From Flavobacterium sp. CF136 (GTDB lineage Bacteria; Bacteroidota; Bacteroidia; Flavobacteriales; Flavobacteriaceae), in the NCBI RefSeq assembly GCF_000282055.1, contig NZ_AKJZ01000027.1, positions 31,592 through 95,591 on the forward strand: a stretch of DNA of 64,000 bases, given 5' to 3'. Below, one piece after another: positions 8,101-17,020 of the stretch. How positions within the stretch are numbered: position 1 is the first letter of the stretch; each line of letters opens with the position of its first letter. Both the position numbers and the translations under genes were made by a program. Below the pieces are notes generated by a model, which made no database searches, was not told the DNA's origin, and was given only the letters and a program-made list of their open reading frames with translations.

Positions 8101-9009
8101 ATGAAATATCAAAATATATTAGAAACCATAGGCAATACGCCACACGTAAGGCTCAACAAACTTTTTAAAAATCATCAGGTTTGGATTAAACTGGAAAAAA
8201 CAAATCCGGGTTCGAGCATCAAAGACCGAATCGCTTTGGCAATGATTGAAGATGCTGAGAAAAAAGGGCTTTTAAACCCTGATTCGGTTATTATAGAACC
8301 TACTTCGGGAAATACCGGAATTGGACTTGCCCTGGTCGCCGCAGTAAAAGGATACAAAGTGATTTTGGTGATGCCGGAATCAATGAGTTTAGAACGAAGA
8401 AAAATAATGAATGCCTATGGTGCCGAATTCGTTTTGACGCCAAGAGAGAAAGGTACTTCGGGTGCTGTAGAAAAGGCACATGAACTGGCTGCAGAAACAC
8501 CAAATTCATTTATCCCCTTACAATTTGAAAATCCGGCTAATGTTGAAGTGCATGAAAGAACAACTGCTCAGGAAATTATAAAAGATTTTCCGGATGGTAT
8601 CGATTACTTAATTACAGGCGTTGGAACGGGCGGACATATTACGGGAGTTTCCAAAATATTAAAACAGCATTTTCCAAATTTGAAAACCTATGCTGTAGAA
8701 CCTGCCCTTTCGCCAGTTTTGAGCGGAGGTCAGCCTTCTCCTCATCCTTTACAAGGAATTGGGGCAGGATTTATTCCGGGAGTCTTTAACGGCAAATACA
8801 TTGACGAAATTATTACTGTAGAAAAAGATGCTGCATTTGCTTACGCGAAAAAAATAACCCGTGAAGAAGGAATTTTTGCAGGTATTTCTACCGGAGCTGC
8901 ACTGTCAGCTGTTTCACAAAAACTGAAAAACATTCCTGAAAATGCCGTAATTATGACTTTTAATTATGATACAGGTGAAAGGTATCTTTCGATCGACGAG
9001 TTATATTAA
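8101..9009 (+). CDS. cysM: Cysteine synthase (O-acetylserine sulfhydrylase)
   Basis: A PLP-dependent beta-family enzyme that joins O-acetylserine with sulfide or a sulfur donor to give cysteine. From ATG 8101 it has 302 residues: [10 protein letters not shown], the PLP lysine in NPGSSIKDR (Lys41), the substrate loop PTSGNTG (67-73), and [10 protein letters not shown] contacting the PLP phosphate. An upstream in-frame GTG at 8074 would add nine residues, but it lies inside a repeat and the family normally begins at MKYQ.., so ATG 8101 is chosen. It follows serine acetyltransferase and precedes the encapsulin operon, giving a local serine-to-cysteine-to-sulfur route. CysK versus CysM type is not certain from sequence alone. 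Confidence 0.93.
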   Translation: MKYQNILETIGNTPHVRLNKLFKNHQVWIKLEKTNPGSSIKDRIALAMIEDAEKKGLLNPDSVIIEPTSGNTGIGLALVAAVKGYKVILVMPESMSLERRKIMNAYGAEFVLTPREKGTSGAVEKAHELAAETPNSFIPLQFENPANVEVHERTTAQEIIKDFPDGIDYLITGVGTGGHITGVSKILKQHFPNLKTYAVEPALSPVLSGGQPSPHPLQGIGAGFIPGVFNGKYIDEIITVEKDAAFAYAKKITREEGIFAGISTGAALSAVSQKLKNIPENAVIMTFNYDTGERYLSIDELY

Positions 9010-9078
9010 ACAATTTTATAATACTCTAATTGAAAATTTCACAAACCAATTAAGTAAATTTAATGAATTATTTATTTT

Positions 9079-9133
9079 TTGGCATATCATTTTTAACACA
9101 TCAGTTTACCTATAGATATATTAAAAATCTATA
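9079..9133 (+). promoter_or_regulatory. Putative encapsulin operon promoter with CTATAGA dyad
   Basis: TTG (9079-9081), a 19-nt spacer and TCAGTTTA (9101-9108) partly match the flavobacterial promoter. One base later comes CTATAGA (9110-9116), at the same spacing as in the sulfatase promoter at 4795. Here the motif is part of a dyad TATAGAT (9111-9117) / ATCTATA (9127-9133). The imperfect -7 element suggests a promoter that needs help or alternative control. Confidence 0.5.
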
Positions 9134-9184
9134 AGACCTGACTTAACGAATCAATTAACTATAAATAAATTAAAAATTAGCAAA

Positions 9185-10105
9185 ATGGCAGAATTAAAAA
9201 AACAACAGACCGCATTAGGAGATGTAGCAGCAAGACAATTAGCAATTGCTACACGTTCGGTTCCTCAAATTGGAACTATTAGCCCACGATGGTTAACACA
9301 TTTATTGCATTGGACACCGGTAGAATCAGGTGTATACCGCCTGAATAAGGTAAAAGACGGAAGTCATATCGAAGTTGACTGTTCAGCAAGGGACGAAAGG
9401 ATTTTACCAAATACTTTTGTGGATTATATCGATAATCCTCGTGAATATAATCTTGCAGCTGTTCAGACAATTGTAGAGGTACACACACGTGTTTCTGATT
9501 TATACAGCAAGCCTTATAATCAAATTACAGAACAATTGCGTCTGGCAATTGAAACAATAAAAGAACGTCAGGAAAGCGAATTAATCAATAATAAAGATTA
9601 TGGTTTATTGAGTAATGTTGCACCTTCGCAAATTATCAAAACCAGAACCGGCGCACCAACTCCTGATGATTTAGACGAATTATTAACAAAAGTATGGAAA
9701 GAACCTGGATTCTTCTTATTGCATCCATTAGCTATCGCTGCTTTTGGCCGCGAGTGTACACGTCGTGGTGTTCCACCTCCTACTACATCATTATTTGGAT
9801 CTCAATTTTTGACATGGAGGGGCATTCCGCTAATCCCTTCTGATAAATTACCTATAAAAAACGGTAAATCAAAAATCATTTTGTTACGCACAGGCGAAAG
9901 CCGCCAAGGAGTAATCGGATTGATTCAGCCTGGATTACAAGGAGAACAATCACCTGGATTATCAGTTCGCTTCATGGGAATAAACGAAAAAGCAATTGCT
10001 TCTTATTTAGTATCGCTTTATTGCTCATTGGCTATATTGGTAGATGACGCTATTGCAGTTTTAGAAGATGTAGAAATAGGAAAGTATCATGAGTACAAAT
10101 ACTAA
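9185..10105 (+). CDS. Family 2A encapsulin nanocompartment shell protein
   Basis: The 306-residue protein matches SrpI-type family 2A encapsulins: an N-terminal arm (LGDVAARQLAIATRSVPQIG), then PRWLTHLLHWTPVESGVYRLNKV, LSNVAPSQIIKTRTGAPTPDDLDELLTKVW, REC-rich GRECTRRGVPPPT and TSLFGSQFLTWRGIPLIPSDKLPI. These shells have the HK97 phage-capsid fold and self-assemble into icosahedral particles in the cytoplasm. The known cargo of family 2A is a cysteine desulfurase with a long disordered N-terminus, and exactly such a gene follows, overlapping the shell stop codon by 17 nt. In Acinetobacter this pair has been reported to store elemental sulfur. There is no cyclic-nucleotide-binding insert, which separates it from family 2B. 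Confidence 0.92.
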   Translation: MAELKKQQTALGDVAARQLAIATRSVPQIGTISPRWLTHLLHWTPVESGVYRLNKVKDGSHIEVDCSARDERILPNTFVDYIDNPREYNLAAVQTIVEVHTRVSDLYSKPYNQITEQLRLAIETIKERQESELINNKDYGLLSNVAPSQIIKTRTGAPTPDDLDELLTKVWKEPGFFLLHPLAIAAFGRECTRRGVPPPTTSLFGSQFLTWRGIPLIPSDKLPIKNGKSKIILLRTGESRQGVIGLIQPGLQGEQSPGLSVRFMGINEKAIASYLVSLYCSLAILVDDAIAVLEDVEIGKYHEYKY

Positions 10106-11990
10106 CAACAACGGTTTGTATAACATAGACGATTTACAACACATAGCCAACGAGTTGTTTAAGACCCTGCCAAATGAGTTTCCAAAAGAAATTTCTTTGA
10201 GCCCGGACCTTAATGATCATCCAAAAGCTACAAAAGTTGTTGAAACGCTATTGAGTGCAGGAAATCTGGCAGATTTTACGCCGAATACCAGTTTGCAAAA
10301 TCCAACAACAGCATATCCTTCTCATTCTCCTGTGAGCGGTTTTGGAGGATCGTCATCTGTTGGAAACTATGCAAATACCGGTGTTACAAGCTTATATCCA
10401 AATACAGATTTGGGTACCGCTTACCCAAATGATAAAGATTTTAACATCAATAATCCTATTACGGGTTTTAATGATGTTAATCTTAAAAATGGGAGCAGCC
10501 ATGATAATAATGTTTTTTCTTCTTTTCTTTTAAATGATAATTATCTGCCTTTTCAAACGCAGGGTTCTTCATTTGAAAGTGAATTAAAAGAAGCCTTGGC
10601 AAGTGTTAATACAGCGTTTGGAATTCCATCTGGTTTAGTATCAAACCCGGCAGAAATTCAAAATTCGTATTATTTCCTTGAGAATAATCCTTTTGCTTTT
10701 GATAGAAAAAACCCGTTTCCGGCAACGGCCAGCAGGAATTCGTTTCATGAATTTAACCAATTGGAAAACGCTCCTTTTGATGCCAATTTAATTAAAAAAG
10801 ATTTTCCAATTCTAAGTGAAAAAGTAAACGGAAAACCTCTGATTTGGTTTGACAATGCCGCAACGACTCAAAAACCAAAATCGGTAATTGAACGAATTGC
10901 TTATTTTTATGAACACGAAAACTCAAACATCCACCGTGCGGCACACGAATTGGCTGCAAGAGCTTCAGATGCGTACGAAGCTGCCCGTGAAAAGGTAAAA
11001 GTATTTTTGAATGCAGGTTCTGTTAATGAAATTGTATTTGTTCGCGGCGCTACAGAAGGTATTAATCTTGTGGCACAAAGCTGGGGTGACAATAATTTAG
11101 TGGCAGGCGATGAAATTGTTGTGAGCAACCTGGAACACCACGCCAATATCGTTCCGTGGAAACGTCTGGCTGATAAAAAAGGCTTGAAACTACGTGTAAT
11201 TCCGGTTGATGACGATGGACAAATTCTGTTGGATGAATATGCCAAATTGCTGAATTCAAAAACAAAAATTGTAGCTTTTACACAAGTTTCAAACGCACTT
11301 GGAACCGTAACACCTGCCAAGAAAATGGTCGAAATGGCACATGCCGTTGGAGCTAAAGTTTTATTGGACGGAGCACAATCGGTTTCTCATATGAAAGTAG
11401 ATGTTCAGGATTTAAATGCCGATTGGCTAGTTTTTTCAGGACATAAACTTTTTGGGCCAACCGGAATTGGTGTTTTGTATGGAAAAGAAGATTTGCTAAA
11501 CGATATGCAGCCTTACCAATCAGGTGGAAACATGATTCAGGATGTAACTTTTGAGGAGATAAAATACCACAAAGCACCCAATCGTTTCGAAGCCGGAACG
11601 GGAAATATCGCTGATGCCATAGGTCTTGGTGCTGCTATTGATTATGTTACAAAAATTGGTATCAATGCGATCGGGCAATACGAACACTATTTGTTGGATT
11701 ATGCGACGAAACTGATCAAAGAAATTCCGGGTGTTCGGTTAATAGGAACTGCAGCCAATAAAGCCAGCGTATTATCTTTTAATTTACAAGGCTACTCAAA
11801 TGAAGAAGTGGGTCAGGCTTTAAACAAAGAAGGAATCGCTGTCAGAACCGGTCATCATTGCGCCCAGCCTATTTTACGCAGATTGGGTGTCGAGACTACT
11901 GTTCGGCCTTCATTGGCTTTTTACAACACCACACAGGATGTCGATAAATTTATAGAGACTTTGTGGAAACTTAAAAAAGTCAAATTTTAA
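10089..11990 (+). CDS. Encapsulin cargo: SufS-type cysteine desulfurase with disordered targeting domain
   Basis: This 633-residue protein has two parts. Residues 1-230 are low-complexity and rich in Asn, Ser, Pro and Gly (TAYPSHSPVSGFGGSSS, NNPFAFDRKNPFPATAS), the disordered encapsulation domain seen in family 2A cargo. Residues 231-633 are a class II cysteine desulfurase: DNAATTQKP, LEHHAN (His350), the PLP aspartate in LLDGAQS (Asp428), the PLP lysine in FSGHKLFGPTG (Lys453) and the persulfide cysteine in RTGHHCAQP (Cys591). It converts cysteine to alanine and enzyme persulfide. Its start overlaps the shell gene by 17 nt, indicating translational coupling, and a strong terminator follows. 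No SufE/SufU partner is adjacent, so this is more likely a storage desulfurase than the Fe-S housekeeping one. Confidence 0.94.
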   Translation: MSTNTNNNGLYNIDDLQHIANELFKTLPNEFPKEISLSPDLNDHPKATKVVETLLSAGNLADFTPNTSLQNPTTAYPSHSPVSGFGGSSSVGNYANTGVTSLYPNTDLGTAYPNDKDFNINNPITGFNDVNLKNGSSHDNNVFSSFLLNDNYLPFQTQGSSFESELKEALASVNTAFGIPSGLVSNPAEIQNSYYFLENNPFAFDRKNPFPATASRNSFHEFNQLENAPFDANLIKKDFPILSEKVNGKPLIWFDNAATTQKPKSVIERIAYFYEHENSNIHRAAHELAARASDAYEAAREKVKVFLNAGSVNEIVFVRGATEGINLVAQSWGDNNLVAGDEIVVSNLEHHANIVPWKRLADKKGLKLRVIPVDDDGQILLDEYAKLLNSKTKIVAFTQVSNALGTVTPAKKMVEMAHAVGAKVLLDGAQSVSHMKVDVQDLNADWLVFSGHKLFGPTGIGVLYGKEDLLNDMQPYQSGGNMIQDVTFEEIKYHKAPNRFEAGTGNIADAIGLGAAIDYVTKIGINAIGQYEHYLLDYATKLIKEIPGVRLIGTAANKASVLSFNLQGYSNEEVGQALNKEGIAVRTGHHCAQPILRRLGVETTVRPSLAFYNTTQDVDKFIETLWKLKKVKF

Positions 11991-12021
11991 TAATACAGGG
12001 TTGATGAAACAAGCAACTCAA

Positions 12022-12096
12022 CCTAATAATTGCTTTTTTTGATATTTTAAGCAATTATAAACAGAAGACGATTGATAAAACAATCGTCTTTTTGTG
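12022..12096 (+). terminator. Terminator after the encapsulin-desulfurase operon
   Basis: The stem AAGACGATTG (12065-12074) / CAATCGTCTT (12081-12090) with a 6-nt loop and TTTTTG tail is a good intrinsic terminator. A preceding dyad TAATTGCTT .. AAGCAATTA (about 12026-12058) may add a second hairpin. Confidence 0.85.
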
Positions 12097-12332
12097 TTTT
12101 AATTCAAAAAAATTAAAATATTTTTTCAGGCTGTAATAACAAAGAGTATCAAATATTGATGATATAAAAAGCAATTAATAGCCTTTATTATTACAAATAA
12201 CCAATTATTCTACGGTAATGTTGTAAATATTATAAAAGTACCATTTGATGTTATCTTTAATGTTAAAAAACACCCAAAAATTAACGTTTATTTAAGATAT
12301 TTGTAAAACATTAACCCAAAACATGATAAAAC
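12097..12332 (+). promoter_or_regulatory. Leader/promoter region of the first SusC/SusD operon
   Basis: About 240 AT-rich nt without an ORF. A -7-like GATATTTG lies near 12295 (first base off consensus), about 30 nt before the SusC start. No sigma/anti-sigma or other regulator gene is adjacent, so control is not evident. Confidence 0.35.
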
Positions 12333-15317
12333 ATGAAAATTAATTATAAGCATTTTTTGGCAATGTTATTTGTATTTTTTATTCAAATAGCGGTTGCCCA
12401 GGAAATTAAAGTAACCGGAGTAGTTACAGACAAAAAAGGACTTCCTATACCTGGGGCAAATATTATTGTTCAGGGAGCAAAAGAAGGCACACAAACTAAC
12501 TTTGATGGAGAATTTACAATCAATGTACAAACAGGTCAGCAATTAGTAATTTCATATTTAGGAATGAAAAGTATAGTTGTACCTGCAAAAACTTCAATGA
12601 AAATTACACTTGAAGATGCACCAAATGAACTGGAAGCCGTTTTAGTTGTTGGTTATGGTACCCAGACAAAAAGGAAATCTACTGATAATATTGCCCGAGT
12701 GACAGCAAAAGACATTCAACAAATACCGGTTGCCAATGTTCAAAATGCCTTGGTTGGTAAACTGGCCGGTGTACAAATTACACAAACCAATGGTAAAGTC
12801 GACGGGGGAATAAATATTAGAGTTAGAGGTGCTGCCAGCATTAGTGCGGGCACAGAACCATTATATGTTTTGGATGGAATTCCGTTAGTTACATCAGATG
12901 AATCAACTAATGGAGCGGCTACCAATCCTTTATTAACATTAAGTCCAAATGAGATTGAATCTATCGATGTACTGAAAGATGCTTCATCAGCTGCCATTTA
13001 TGGAGCTCGTGGTGCAAATGGAGTTATTATTATTACAACTAAAAAAGGAAAAGACGGAAAAGGAACTTTTTCTATTAATATGTCTCAGGGTATTAGCGAA
13101 GCTACTCACAAAAAGAAATGGCTGAATGCCGATCAGTACATCAAATTATTTACTGAAGCATCAATTAATGGAACAGGGGACGCTTCTGAGGCAGAGAGTA
13201 CTTTTGACTTTCTTGCACAGGGAACCGACTGGAGAAACAGAGCTGTAAATACAGATTGGCAGGATCTTGCCTTTCAAACCGGTCTTACTACTGATGTAGA
13301 TTTTTCAGTTTCCGGAGGTGATGCCAAAACAAAATATTTCTTTTCCGGTGCTTACAATAACACCACAGGTATTATTGATAAAAATGAATTAGAGAGAGTT
13401 ACGGCAAGATCAAATGTATCGCATAAAGTTTCAGATAATTTTAATATCGGAATGAATTTAAGCTTTTCAAGATCTGTAATCGATCGTGTTCAGGATGATA
13501 ACTCTTTTACAACACCGCTTCAGGCTGTGGCACAATCGCCATTATCGCCTGCCCGTCTGGAAGATGGAACCGCAAACCCAAACACTTTATATGCCAACTA
13601 TTTATTAGCGGCTGACAATTCGTTTTGGAAGACAATCATGAGAAGAGTTACAGGAAAAGTTTTTGCAGAATATCAAATCATTCCTTCTTTAAAAATAAAC
13701 TCTGATTTTGCATACGATCTTTTATCTCAAACAGAAGATTACTGGCAGGGTAAAAATGCTCCATTTATGGCGACAGACGGAGAAGCTTATGCAACATCTG
13801 TAAACAACGAAACATACATATGGAGTAACTATCTTACGTATGATAAAACATTTGCCGAAAAGCATAATGTAAATGTTGTTGCCGGTATGGAATTTAACAA
13901 ATACAACCGCAGATATCAATCTGTTACAAGTATTTATTTTCCGGATGATTCTTTCCAGACTGTTGACGGAGGTGCCGAAGTTAATGCCGGGGCCGGAAAT
14001 GAAACTAACTACACTTTTGTATCGCAATTTGGAAGATTAAATTATTCATACAATAATAAATACCTGTTTAAAGCCAGTATTCGTCGTGACGGTTCTTCAC
14101 GTTTTGGGAAAAATGAGCGATTTGGAGTTTTCCCTGCTTTCTCTGCCGGATGGATTGTTTCTGAAGAAAGCTTCTTAAAAGACAATAAAGTTTTATCTTT
14201 CTTAAAACTAAAAGGAAGCTGGGGAAAATTAGGAAATGCTGAAATCGGTAACTTTGCTTCACGCCAGTTATATGCTGCAAATCCTTATAACCTAAAATCA
14301 GGTCTTACTTTTAATCAGGCAGGAAATGATAATTTAACCTGGGAAAAATCTACTCAAGTAGATTATGGTATCGAATTTGGCTTATTCAGCCGTATAAGTA
14401 TTGAAGCCGATTATTACAACAAAACTACAGATGGTTTACTTTTTGAAGTTCCTTTGGCTATAAGCTCCGGAGCTGCAACAATCAATCAAAATATTGGTAA
14501 AGTAAGAAGTAGTGGTTTGGAGTTTACAGTTAATACCAAAAATATTGAAAATGACAATTTCAAATGGAATACCAGTTTTAATATAACAACAAATAAATCT
14601 GAAGTTTTATCAATGCCAAATGGTAAAGATATTGTTACATCATATACAATCAACAGGGTTGGCGAAAATATTTCATCATTCTATTTAGTAGAATATGCCG
14701 GTGTTGATCCTGCTAACGGAGATGCATTATATGTAAAAAACACTGCTAATGCTGATGGTACATTAGACAAATCAACTACTAATGATTACAGCGAAGCTAA
14801 AAGAACCATTGCCGGAAATCCTTTTCCTGAATTAATGGCCGGTTTAACCAATACAATAAATTATAAAGGAATCGATTTTTCATTTACTTTTCAGGGAGAA
14901 TGGGGAGCAAGTATTTATAACGCTGCAGGACAATACCAATCGACAGCTGCAGATTATTTTGACAATCAGACTACAGATCAGTTAAACCGTTGGCAAAATC
15001 CCGGTGATATTACGAATGTTCCACAAGCAAGATTATACGGAAGTAACGGAACTGGTGCATCTACAAGATATCTTGACAAATCTGACTTTGTTCGTTTAAG
15101 AAATTTAACAATTGGTTATACTTTACCAAAAACTACATTAAAAGATGCAGGAATAAGCAGTGTTCGTTTTTATGCAACGGGTGTAAATCTTTTAACCTTT
15201 ACAAATTATACAGGTTATGATCCTGAAGCCAGAAGAGATGATGCTGGTATCGGAGAAGAATTTTATTCTGCTCCTCCTGCCAGAACAATTGCTTTAGGGG
15301 TAAATATTAATTTTTAA
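12333..15317 (+). CDS. SusC/RagA-family TonB-dependent outer-membrane transporter
   Basis: The 994-residue protein has a signal peptide (about 1-22), a carboxypeptidase-like beta-sandwich (about 25-95: TGVVTDKKGLPIPGANIIVQG), a plug domain with the SusC signature IDVLKDASSAAIYGARGANGVIIITTKKGK (about 213-242), and a long barrel ending in ..ARTIALGVNINF with a C-terminal aromatic residue. Such proteins import oligomers or other large nutrients together with a SusD lipoprotein, which is encoded 11 nt downstream. There is no glycoside hydrolase or protease next to it. The operon begins after the terminator of the sulfur island, so a sulfated or sulfonated substrate is possible but not shown. Confidence 0.95.
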   Translation: MKINYKHFLAMLFVFFIQIAVAQEIKVTGVVTDKKGLPIPGANIIVQGAKEGTQTNFDGEFTINVQTGQQLVISYLGMKSIVVPAKTSMKITLEDAPNELEAVLVVGYGTQTKRKSTDNIARVTAKDIQQIPVANVQNALVGKLAGVQITQTNGKVDGGINIRVRGAASISAGTEPLYVLDGIPLVTSDESTNGAATNPLLTLSPNEIESIDVLKDASSAAIYGARGANGVIIITTKKGKDGKGTFSINMSQGISEATHKKKWLNADQYIKLFTEASINGTGDASEAESTFDFLAQGTDWRNRAVNTDWQDLAFQTGLTTDVDFSVSGGDAKTKYFFSGAYNNTTGIIDKNELERVTARSNVSHKVSDNFNIGMNLSFSRSVIDRVQDDNSFTTPLQAVAQSPLSPARLEDGTANPNTLYANYLLAADNSFWKTIMRRVTGKVFAEYQIIPSLKINSDFAYDLLSQTEDYWQGKNAPFMATDGEAYATSVNNETYIWSNYLTYDKTFAEKHNVNVVAGMEFNKYNRRYQSVTSIYFPDDSFQTVDGGAEVNAGAGNETNYTFVSQFGRLNYSYNNKYLFKASIRRDGSSRFGKNERFGVFPAFSAGWIVSEESFLKDNKVLSFLKLKGSWGKLGNAEIGNFASRQLYAANPYNLKSGLTFNQAGNDNLTWEKSTQVDYGIEFGLFSRISIEADYYNKTTDGLLFEVPLAISSGAATINQNIGKVRSSGLEFTVNTKNIENDNFKWNTSFNITTNKSEVLSMPNGKDIVTSYTINRVGENISSFYLVEYAGVDPANGDALYVKNTANADGTLDKSTTNDYSEAKRTIAGNPFPELMAGLTNTINYKGIDFSFTFQGEWGASIYNAAGQYQSTAADYFDNQTTDQLNRWQNPGDITNVPQARLYGSNGTGASTRYLDKSDFVRLRNLTIGYTLPKTTLKDAGISSVRFYATGVNLLTFTNYTGYDPEARRDDAGIGEEFYSAPPARTIALGVNINF

Positions 15318-15328
15318 AAATATCAAAA

Positions 15329-16720
15329 ATGAAATCATATAAATACATCTTATTTATTCTTTTTACCACCTTACTGGTAAGTTGTGAAAAAGAATTAGAA
15401 ATTGATCCAAAACAAAATCAGGATGCTGATGTTACTTTAAGTACTGAAACTGGTATAACAAATATCTTAAACGGGGCTTACGCTCTTGCCGCTGACGCTG
15501 ATGTGTACGGTGGAAGGAGTTTAGTTGCCGGTGATTTAATGGCACAAACCGGACTAACAAGTACAACAGATTTTAGATGGAGAGGAACTTATGCAGACTT
15601 TAGACAAATGTATACCAAAACTATTGTTGTTGATAACGTTTTTGCGAGACAAATCTATGCCCGCAACTACGAAATCATCAATGCTGCAAATACAGTTATC
15701 GAAAATATTGACAAAGTAGCAGATCCTGATAAAAGAACAAGAATGGTAGCGGAGGCTAACTTTTTGAAAGGATTAGCTTATTTTGACCTGGTTCGATTTT
15801 TTGCATTGCCATACGAAGCCGGTAAACAAAACACACAGTTAGGTGTAATCATCAGACCAAATGCAATTTATGATTTTACTGCCGACTTATCTAAAGAAAG
15901 AAGCAGCGTTGAAGAAGTTTATACTTTAATTCTTCAATATCTAAATGATGCATATGATGGACTTCCTGAAGAAAACAGTTTCTATGCTGATAAATATGCT
16001 GCCAAAGCTTTATTGGCAAGAGTGTATTTACAGCAGCAAAATTATCCGGCAGCCCGTGATGCGGCAAACGAAGTAATTGAAAATAGCGGCAGAGCTCTGT
16101 CAACCACTTATGCAAATGCATTTAACCATGATGAAAATCAAATTGAAGATATTTTTGCGATTCAGATTACCAAACAAACAGGAGAAAATGAAATCGTTGT
16201 AATGTATGCCTCAGAAGGAAATGGCGGTCGTGGCGGTGATATTGAAATAAGAGGAACGTATTTGAATAAATTTACAGATCCTGATGATGCCAGAGCTAAT
16301 TTTAATTACGTTAACGACGACAACGGAAGATTATTAACTTCAAAATATACCAATCAATATGGTAATGTAGGTATAATTCGTTTAGCTGAAATGTACTTAA
16401 TAAGAGCAGAAACAAACTTTAGATTAAATACTGCAGTTGGAGATACAGCTTTAAACGATATTAATTTAATAAGAACCAGGGCTAATGCCGAAAACTTTAC
16501 GGCATTAACTCTCGCTACTATTTTAAGAGAGCGTGAATTAGAACTGGCTATGGAAGGTTTCGCCATTCATGACTTAAAAAGAACAAAAGCATCAATTGAT
16601 GTTAATGGTGATGGTTCAGAATTAATTCCTTACGATGATCCTGCATTAGTTTTTCCAATTCCTTTAAGAGAAATGGATACAAATAATAAAATCACCCAAA
16701 ACCCTGGTTACGGTAGTTAA
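15329..16720 (+). CDS. SusD/RagB-family nutrient-binding lipoprotein
   Basis: This 463-residue lipoprotein has a lipobox LLVSC (Cys19) followed by EKELEIDPKQNQ. It shows the SusD pattern of TPR-like helices: NGAYALAADAD, EANFLKGLAYFDLVRFFALPYE, KYAAKALLARVYLQQQNYPAARDAANEVI, and the C-terminal RLAEMYLIRAETNFRL and ILRERELELAMEGFAIHDLKRT segments. It sits on the outer face of the SusC channel and binds substrate. It follows SusC by 11 nt and ends at a strong terminator, so the operon has two genes. Confidence 0.95.
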   Translation: MKSYKYILFILFTTLLVSCEKELEIDPKQNQDADVTLSTETGITNILNGAYALAADADVYGGRSLVAGDLMAQTGLTSTTDFRWRGTYADFRQMYTKTIVVDNVFARQIYARNYEIINAANTVIENIDKVADPDKRTRMVAEANFLKGLAYFDLVRFFALPYEAGKQNTQLGVIIRPNAIYDFTADLSKERSSVEEVYTLILQYLNDAYDGLPEENSFYADKYAAKALLARVYLQQQNYPAARDAANEVIENSGRALSTTYANAFNHDENQIEDIFAIQITKQTGENEIVVMYASEGNGGRGGDIEIRGTYLNKFTDPDDARANFNYVNDDNGRLLTSKYTNQYGNVGIIRLAEMYLIRAETNFRLNTAVGDTALNDINLIRTRANAENFTALTLATILRERELELAMEGFAIHDLKRTKASIDVNGDGSELIPYDDPALVFPIPLREMDTNNKITQNPGYGS

Positions 16721-16740
16721 TACCAAACTTTTTTAAACCA

Positions 16741-16774
16741 AAAAACCATTCGTTGAAACGAATGGTTTTTTTAT
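16741..16774 (+). terminator. Terminator after SusD
   Basis: The hairpin AACCATTCGT-TGAA-ACGAATGGTT is followed by T7, 20 nt after the SusD stop. A clear intrinsic terminator. Confidence 0.92.
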
Positions 16775-16880
16775 GCTTTTAATCCATTGACTGTAGATTA
16801 AAACTCTTATTTGATATAAAACAAATAAATCAAAAAGTATAAATTTGAGTAAAACATCTTTCTTCATACTTTAAGAAATC

Positions 16881-16976
16881 ACTGTCATCCTGGGTCCATT
16901 CGGCTTCGCTCAGGATAAACTTAGTCGAAGGCTTTTTACATGCAAAGGGCTTCGAGTCCGCTCAGCCTGACACCTG
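16881..16976. repeat. REP-like element (TCGAAG/GCTCAG family)
   Basis: Contains 'ggcttcgctcaggataa', 'gtcgaaggc' and 'gggcttcgagtccgctcagcctgacacc', a diverged member of the palindromic family seen at 905, between convergent SusD and ornithine aminotransferase genes. No ORF in this ~300-nt gap. Confidence 0.7.
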
Positions 16977-17020
16977 TTTTTAATTACACCCAACGAGTTA
17001 TTCTTAATTCAAAAAGATTA

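Noticed and set aside
9185..10105. Interpreting the shell gene as a prophage capsid
   Set aside because: No other phage genes are present, sequence landmarks match family 2A encapsulin, and the cognate cargo gene overlaps it.
10907..11320. 137-residue minus-strand frame in the cysteine desulfurase
   Set aside because: Shadow of a strongly conserved catalytic domain.
12333..16720. Assigning the first SusC/SusD pair to the sulfur island as a sulfated-glycan locus
   Set aside because: A strong terminator separates it and no glycoside hydrolase or sulfatase is adjacent; only proximity supports it.
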